A stretch of DNA of 50,929 nt from Bacillus xiamenensis. Lineage in GTDB: Bacteria > Bacillota > Bacilli > Bacillales > Bacillaceae. The translations under genes and the position numbers were made by a program. The notes under the pieces were generated by a model that had not been told where the DNA came from, did no database searches, and saw only the letters and a list, made by a program, of their open reading frames with translations. Location: positions 1 to 50,929 of the forward strand of contig NZ_AMSH01000020.1 of assembly GCF_000300535.1 (NCBI RefSeq). The letters run 5' to 3'. Of the stretch, positions 47,335 to 50,929 are shown piece after piece (within the stretch, counting starts at the first letter, position 1; each line of letters begins with the position of its first letter).

Positions 47335-48051
47335 TCAGCGGCTATTTAGAACTTCTGCGATATGCATCACTTTGATTGGCTTATGAAGACGATTCAGCCT
47401 TCCGCCGATATTCAGCAGGCATCCACAGTCAGCACCAATGATATATTCAGCGCCCGTTTCCTCAATGTTTTGTACTTTTTCGTCGACCATCTGCTCAGAA
47501 ATGGGTGCCATTTTAACAGAGAAGGTCCCGCCAAACCCGCAGCAATTTTCTGCGTGAGGCAATGGTTCCATCTCTAGATCTTTGACATTTGACAACAGTG
47601 TAAAAGGCGCTTCCTTCATTCTAAGCAGTCTCGTCATATGACAGGAGGTGTGATAGGTAGCTTTTCCTTTCAGACTCGCACCTACATCTGTTACGTGTAA
47701 TAGATCAACAATAAATTCCGTTAATTCATACGTTTTCGCAGCAAGCGCCTCAGCCTGCGCTGACCACACTGCATCTTCTTTCAAAAGATGAGGATATTCT
47801 AAAAACATCGCCTTACAAGAACCTGATGGTGTCACGACATATTCAGCTGATTCAAAAGCTTTGATCATGTTTTTTGCTGCTTTTATGGTTTCTTGTTTAT
47901 AGCCGCTGTTAAAAGCTGGCTGTCCGCAGCACACCTGACTCTCCGGAAATTCCACTTCCACACCGAGCCGCTCTAACACCTCAACTGTCGCCTTTCCTAC
48001 ATGAGGCTGGAGGGTGTCAATTAAACAGGTAACGAATAAACTGACTCTCAT
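47335..48051 (-). CDS. lutA: L-lactate oxidation protein LutA
   Basis: This 238-residue protein has two CCG domains ([11 protein letters not shown] and [11 protein letters not shown]), found in subunits of heterodisulfide-reductase and lactate-oxidation complexes. ATG 48051 (MRVSLFVT) follows AAGGGAAG and gives the B. subtilis length; an earlier frame start at 48078 has no site. It heads lutABC. I found no convincing LutR operator in the 190 bp upstream. Confidence 0.95.
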   Translation of the reverse strand: MRVSLFVTCLIDTLQPHVGKATVEVLERLGVEVEFPESQVCCGQPAFNSGYKQETIKAAKNMIKAFESAEYVVTPSGSCKAMFLEYPHLLKEDAVWSAQAEALAAKTYELTEFIVDLLHVTDVGASLKGKATYHTSCHMTRLLRMKEAPFTLLSNVKDLEMEPLPHAENCCGFGGTFSVKMAPISEQMVDEKVQNIEETGAEYIIGADCGCLLNIGGRLNRLHKPIKVMHIAEVLNSR

Positions 48052-48206
48052 TGGCGAACTTCCCTTCTTCTGCTGCACTTGATTTCAAATCTGGTCATCT
48101 ACTAACTAAATCATTAACCTTCATTTCATTTTAATCCCAATTTTCTGAAATTTCAATGCAGTGATTTGTCTAAAGTTTGGACATCATCCCCTGATTGCTG
48201 CAGCAA

Positions 48207-48232
48207 AAAACGCCCTTTTGACCGGGCGTTTT
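48207..48232. terminator. Bidirectional terminator between lutABC and the oxidoreductase gene
   Basis: AAAACGCCC (48207-48215) pairs with GGGCGTTTT (48224-48232). It ends the oxidoreductase transcript on the minus strand. Confidence 0.88.
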
Positions 48233-48240
48233 TTTGATGT

Positions 48241-49092
48241 TTATTTTGAAATCAATTCACTGATTGCTTCTTCAATAGGTGTTAAAGAGCGGCCTAATAA
48301 TGTTTCGAAATCATTGCTTTCGACCGCTAAGGCACCATCACGAATTCCACTTTGAATGGCTTTGAAAAATGGCACAGCTTCTTTCGGTACACCATTTGAA
48401 GCTAAAAATTCTCCAAATGTGTCTACATCTATTTTTTCTACTTTGATGTCTTTACCGCTCACCTTACTGACCATTTGTGCAAGTTCAGTGTGCGTCCGAA
48501 GCGGTCCTGACAATTCATATATGTCTTTGTCATGTGCCGGCAGTGTTAGCGCATTGGCTGCCGCTTCTGCATAATCATTTCTCGTAGCCCAGCCGACTTT
48601 TCCTTCGCCAATAGGACTTAAAAATGGCGCACCGCTGACTGACGCCAGAATCGTGTCTTTTTCATTTTCTAAATACCAATTGTTCCTTAAAAATACATGA
48701 GGAATGCCAGAGGCCAAAATGGCTTCTTCTGTTTTTGCATGATCACTTGCAAGGACAAGCTGACTCTCTCTTGCATTCGCCACACTTGTATAAGCAATAA
48801 ATGACACATTTGCTGCTTTTGCCGCTTCGATGGCCGCTGTATGCTGCTTGACGCGATCTCCATCAGCCGTTGAAATGATCAATAGACGGTCAACTCCTTC
48901 AAATGCCGATTGCAGTGTGTCCGGCTGAGTGAAGTCACCTTTACGTACATCCACCCCTGCTTCCTTTAAATGCACTGCTTTTTCTGGATTTCGAACACTG
49001 ACCGCAATTTGTTCAGCTGGTACTTTCGCCAGTAAATGTTTGACGACGAGCGATCCAAGTTGTCCTGTTGCACCTGTCACTAATAATGTCAT
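48241..49092 (-). CDS. NmrA-like NAD(P)-binding oxidoreductase (QorB/YtfG type)
   Basis: This 283-residue atypical short-chain dehydrogenase has a Rossmann motif (TGATGQLGSLV) at the start. It resembles NAD(P)H:quinone oxidoreductase 2 (QorB). ATG 49092 follows GAGGAGG; the longer frame to 49134 has no site. A palindrome is centred about 90 bp upstream, next to an Rrf2 regulator gene, suggesting redox or electrophile-responsive control. Confidence 0.83.
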   Translation of the reverse strand: MTLLVTGATGQLGSLVVKHLLAKVPAEQIAVSVRNPEKAVHLKEAGVDVRKGDFTQPDTLQSAFEGVDRLLIISTADGDRVKQHTAAIEAAKAANVSFIAYTSVANARESQLVLASDHAKTEEAILASGIPHVFLRNNWYLENEKDTILASVSGAPFLSPIGEGKVGWATRNDYAEAAANALTLPAHDKDIYELSGPLRTHTELAQMVSKVSGKDIKVEKIDVDTFGEFLASNGVPKEAVPFFKAIQSGIRDGALAVESNDFETLLGRSLTPIEEAISELISK

Positions 49093-49170
49093 TAATTTAA
49101 CCTCCTCATTTTTCGTTAGGCGGTGATGTTTCATGCATGAAGCAGCTGGTTTCTTGTATCAGAGCATCCG

Positions 49171-49193
49171 TTATAACCAAAATGGTTATAACA
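49171..49193. promoter_or_regulatory. Perfect 10-bp palindrome, likely Rrf2-family operator
   Basis: GTTATAACCA (49171-49180) and TGGTTATAAC (49184-49193) form a perfect inverted repeat with a 3-bp centre. It lies about 80-100 bp upstream of the oxidoreductase start. Confidence 0.6.
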
Positions 49194-49203
49194 AAGGGAT
49201 AAA

Positions 49204-49228
49204 AAAAGCTCTGTGTATGAGCTTTTTC
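49204..49228 (-). terminator. Terminator of the Rrf2 regulator gene
   Basis: AAAAAGCTC (49204-49212) pairs with GAGCTTTTT (49220-49228). It overlaps the stop codon of the gene. Confidence 0.82.
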
Positions 49229-49641
49229 TAATCCGCCTCGATTAATAATTGCTTAATTGTCACTTGTTTAAGATGATGCTCAAGTGCGGACTGTGCTTCT
49301 TTAAGTTCTTGCCGCAGTCTCGTATCCATGGCTTGACCAATTGGACATGCAATGACTGGCTGATGAAAGTTAAATAGCTGTTCATCTGCGCTTACATCCA
49401 TAGCCCGGTACACATCAAGCAATGTGATAGCCTCTGCCGGTCTTTTTAAATAAGCACCGCCTACTCCGCGGCGAATCTCAATCAGACCTGCTCGCTTCAG
49501 CATAGCCATTATCTTTCGCACAATCACAGGATTTGAATTGACACTTTCTGCAATAAAATCTCCTGTGCACTCCTTTGGAACACCCGCAATAAATGACAAA
49601 ATATGAACAGCAATCGTATACCTGCTGCTAATTTGTTTCAC
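49228..49641 (-). CDS. Rrf2-family transcriptional regulator (YwnA-like)
   Basis: This 137-residue winged-helix regulator of the Rrf2 family has a recognition region with VIVRKIMAMLKRAGLIEIRR and the GVGGAYLKRP wing. It lacks the three spaced Cys that hold an iron-sulfur cluster in IscR/NsrR, so a cluster sensor is unlikely; isolated Cys occur at about 25 and in ACPIG. It most likely controls the oxidoreductase gene downstream and itself. Confidence 0.85.
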   Translation of the reverse strand: MKQISSRYTIAVHILSFIAGVPKECTGDFIAESVNSNPVIVRKIMAMLKRAGLIEIRRGVGGAYLKRPAEAITLLDVYRAMDVSADEQLFNFHQPVIACPIGQAMDTRLRQELKEAQSALEHHLKQVTIKQLLIEAD

Positions 49642-49657
49642 AATCCTTCACCACCGT

Positions 49658-49678
49658 TGTAATCAATATAGTTACAAT
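49658..49678. promoter_or_regulatory. Imperfect palindrome before the Rrf2 gene
   Basis: TTGTAA and TTACAA arms (49658-49663 and 49673-49678) surround a 9-bp AT-rich centre. It lies just upstream of the regulator start and could serve autoregulation. It shares the GTTA/TAAC theme with the perfect palindrome at 49171. Confidence 0.4.
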
Positions 49679-49689
49679 GAAGGGATTTG

Positions 49690-50163
49690 TCAATCAATAA
49701 ACGGATTTTTCTTTCTTACCCAATCTTTATATGTCATCATGTCGTTATTTTCTACTGCATCAATTTCAAGCGGTGCTATGCATTCAAGCAGATTTCCATC
49801 TGGATCAAGAAAGTAAATAGCAGCATGAAATTGTGGCGGATTATCGAGAACTAGAGGCTGCTGCTCTTCCGAAAAGCCAAACATCGGATGAATGCTGATC
49901 CCTTTTTCTATCAGCCAAGCTTTGATCTGTTCAATGCTGGATGTTTCAATTTGAAAAGCTACATGTCGAGTCGCTGGATGATATGGGATAGTGGACATAT
50001 CGGCCTTCCATATGCCAAGCCAGGTCTTTCCTTTCTCAATCCATAAAAATGCCACTCTTTCATTTTCATAAGCAAGCGTTAATTCCAATTTTTCAAAAAA
50101 AGAAATGGATGCCTTGATATCACTGACAGGTAAATGTGCTTCATACAAGCCTTTCATCATCAT
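49690..50163 (-). CDS. VOC-family (glyoxalase/bleomycin-resistance-like) protein
   Basis: This 157-residue protein has the vicinal oxygen chelate fold. Metal-ligand-like positions occur in YEAHLPVSDI and HVAFQIE, and AAIYFLDPDGNLLECI is the usual C-terminal motif. It starts MMMKGLYEAHLP at ATG 50163 after AAAGGAGTG. Its substrate is unknown; the family includes glyoxalases, dioxygenases and antibiotic-binding proteins. Confidence 0.8.
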   Translation of the reverse strand: MMMKGLYEAHLPVSDIKASISFFEKLELTLAYENERVAFLWIEKGKTWLGIWKADMSTIPYHPATRHVAFQIETSSIEQIKAWLIEKGISIHPMFGFSEEQQPLVLDNPPQFHAAIYFLDPDGNLLECIAPLEIDAVENNDMMTYKDWVRKKNPFID

Positions 50164-50267
50164 TTCTATCACTCCTTTACTCCCTTCTATTTTGCGGGAA
50201 TTGAAAACATTCTGCCTCAGCAAAACGATGTATTTTATCCCAGCCATTTGGTTGAAATGACTTGTAT

Positions 50268-50293
50268 GTTTGGTTCAATCGTGATGCGGGAAA
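50268..50293 (+). promoter_or_regulatory. Sigma-B-like promoter of the ydaT-like gene
   Basis: GTTTGG (50268-50273) and GGGAAA (50288-50293) are 14 bp apart, close to the sigma-B pattern GTTTAA-N12-15-GGGTAT. B. subtilis ydaT is a sigma-B stress gene, which agrees. Confidence 0.5.
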
Positions 50294-50323
50294 TTGCTCA
50301 ATTAAAAGGAAGGAGCGTCCGCT

Positions 50324-50765
50324 ATGCCTTGGACAATGAACGATGATCCTGATTCATTTCAATCGCTGGAAACAGTCGTAAGAAAGAAGGCGCTGGAGAT
50401 TGCCAATAAAATGATGCAGGAGGGCTATGAAGAAGATAGAGCCATTCCAATTGCGATCAATCAAGCAAAAGAGTGGAAAAAGAATGCCGCGAAGAAAGAA
50501 ATGGAAGATTTTGCTCTCATGGTTCTGTGATGCCTTCAAAGAAAAGCACCTCTGCAAGACCAGAGCTCATGGACCATGCGCAGCATGTCGTGAAACATGA
50601 TGAAGGCTGGGCGGTTCAAACTGAAAAAGCGAAGCGTGCAAGTGAGGTGAAAGACACGAAACAAGAAGCAATTGACCGAGCGAAAGACATCTCAACGAAA
50701 AAGGCACATCTGTTGTCATCCACCGTAAAGACGGGACGATTCAGGATGTGATTCGGCCAAAATAA
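50324..50765 (+). pseudogene. ydaT-like general stress gene with two frameshifts
   Basis: Three frames together spell a full YdaT/DUF2188 protein. Frame 1, 50324-about 50515, ends EMEDF. Frame 2, about 50515-50705, contains SARPELMDHAQHVVKHDEGW. Frame 3, about 50705-50765, reads VIHRKDGTIQDVIRPK. Each break needs one missing base, near TTTTG at about 50513 and AAGG at about 50703, both in base runs. It is either a recent pseudogene or assembly error. AAGGAAGGAG precedes the start. Confidence 0.7.
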
Positions 50766-50785
50766 GACCGCCCTTTGGCGGTCTT
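50764..50785 (+). terminator. Terminator hairpin of the ydaT-like gene, T-tract cut short by the repeat
   Basis: AAGACCGCC (50764-50772) pairs with GGCGGTCTT (50777-50785). Where more T would be expected, the dispersed repeat begins. Confidence 0.72.
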
Positions 50786-50894
50786 AGCGTGTAGACAAAC
50801 CCTCGCATTCTTTGTCAGTCCTGCGTGCCTGTGCTCACGAATATCAAATTCGCTCCGCGCCGGTACTCGTCTTTCCTAGACTTCAAAGGTTTTC
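50786..50894. repeat. Dispersed structured repeat, second location (single unit)
   Basis: GCGTGTAGACAAACCCTCGC and the following ~100 bp match 24152-24261 with few differences. GACAAA...TTTGTC forms a short inverted repeat near the left end (about 50793-50815). The similarity ends at AAAGGTTTTC (50894). It abuts a terminator hairpin, as does the first copy. Confidence 0.75.
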
Positions 50895-50915
50895 TATAAC
50901 GATGGAGTGATGAAT

Positions 50916-50929
50916 ATGGGCTTTATTTG
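50916..50929 (+). CDS. Possible start of a gene cut by the window end
   Basis: ATG 50916 (MGFI...) follows GATGGAG at 50901-50907 with suitable spacing. Only four codons are visible, so the product cannot be named. Confidence 0.3.

Overview
The window comes from a low-GC, endospore-forming Firmicute. I infer the Bacillus pumilus group (pumilus/safensis/altitudinis). From about 11.2 to 31.6 kb the gene order is close to the B. subtilis lexA-yneA-yneB-ynzC-tkt-sirA-yneF-ccdA-ccdC-yneK-cotM-citB-yneN-tlp-plsY-yneT-parE-parC block. The proteins recognisably match B. subtilis orthologues but differ from them throughout, and the flanks carry accessory genes. Species naming rests on remembered homologues, not on a search.

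Layout. 0-6 kb: a melREDCA-type locus for alpha-galactoside uptake and hydrolysis. 6-7.8 kb: an iolA (methylmalonate-semialdehyde dehydrogenase) gene behind an IolR-type operator, a cre site and a decayed iolB remnant. 7.9-9.7 kb: xylan utilisation, where a xynD gene has collapsed in frame to a signal peptide plus part of a CBM6, followed by intact xynC. 9.7-10.5 kb: a graveyard of gene relics. 10.6-11.2 kb: two small membrane proteins. 11.2-31.6 kb: conserved core, with topoisomerase IV, phospholipid synthesis, small spore proteins, aconitase, cytochrome c maturation, the sporulation replication inhibitor SirA, transketolase and the LexA/YneA SOS module. 31.6-36.6 kb: a Pro/Gly-rich protein, IseA, an RsbR paralogue, NucB and a GT39 glycosyltransferase. 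36.7-40.7 kb: a LysR relic and the fatR-cyp102 operon. 40.8-45 kb: a YetF-like protein, a kinase-phosphatase-ligase RNA-repair enzyme, a small membrane protein without a normal start codon, and an EamA transporter. 45.2-48 kb: lutABC lactate oxidation. 48.2-50.9 kb: an NmrA-like oxidoreductase with an Rrf2 regulator, a VOC protein, a frameshifted ydaT-like stress gene, and a dispersed repeat.

How it works together: several genes serve plant-derived carbon (melibiose/raffinose, xylan, inositol or valine products, lactate), with cre sites suggesting CcpA control of two units. LexA-type boxes precede yneA/lexA and parEC, tying topoisomerase IV to the SOS response. CcpC-type dyads precede citB.

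Most unusual items: (1) a structured dispersed repeat abutting terminator hairpins at 24.15 and 50.79 kb, the first flanked by two identical copies of a 26-bp terminator hairpin; (2) the single-chain RNA kinase/phosphatase/Rnl1-type ligase at 41.6-43.8 kb; (3) the microhomology-type xynD deletion; (4) the iolB relic under an apparently intact IolR operator. No tRNA, rRNA, CRISPR array, prophage or intact insertion sequence was seen.
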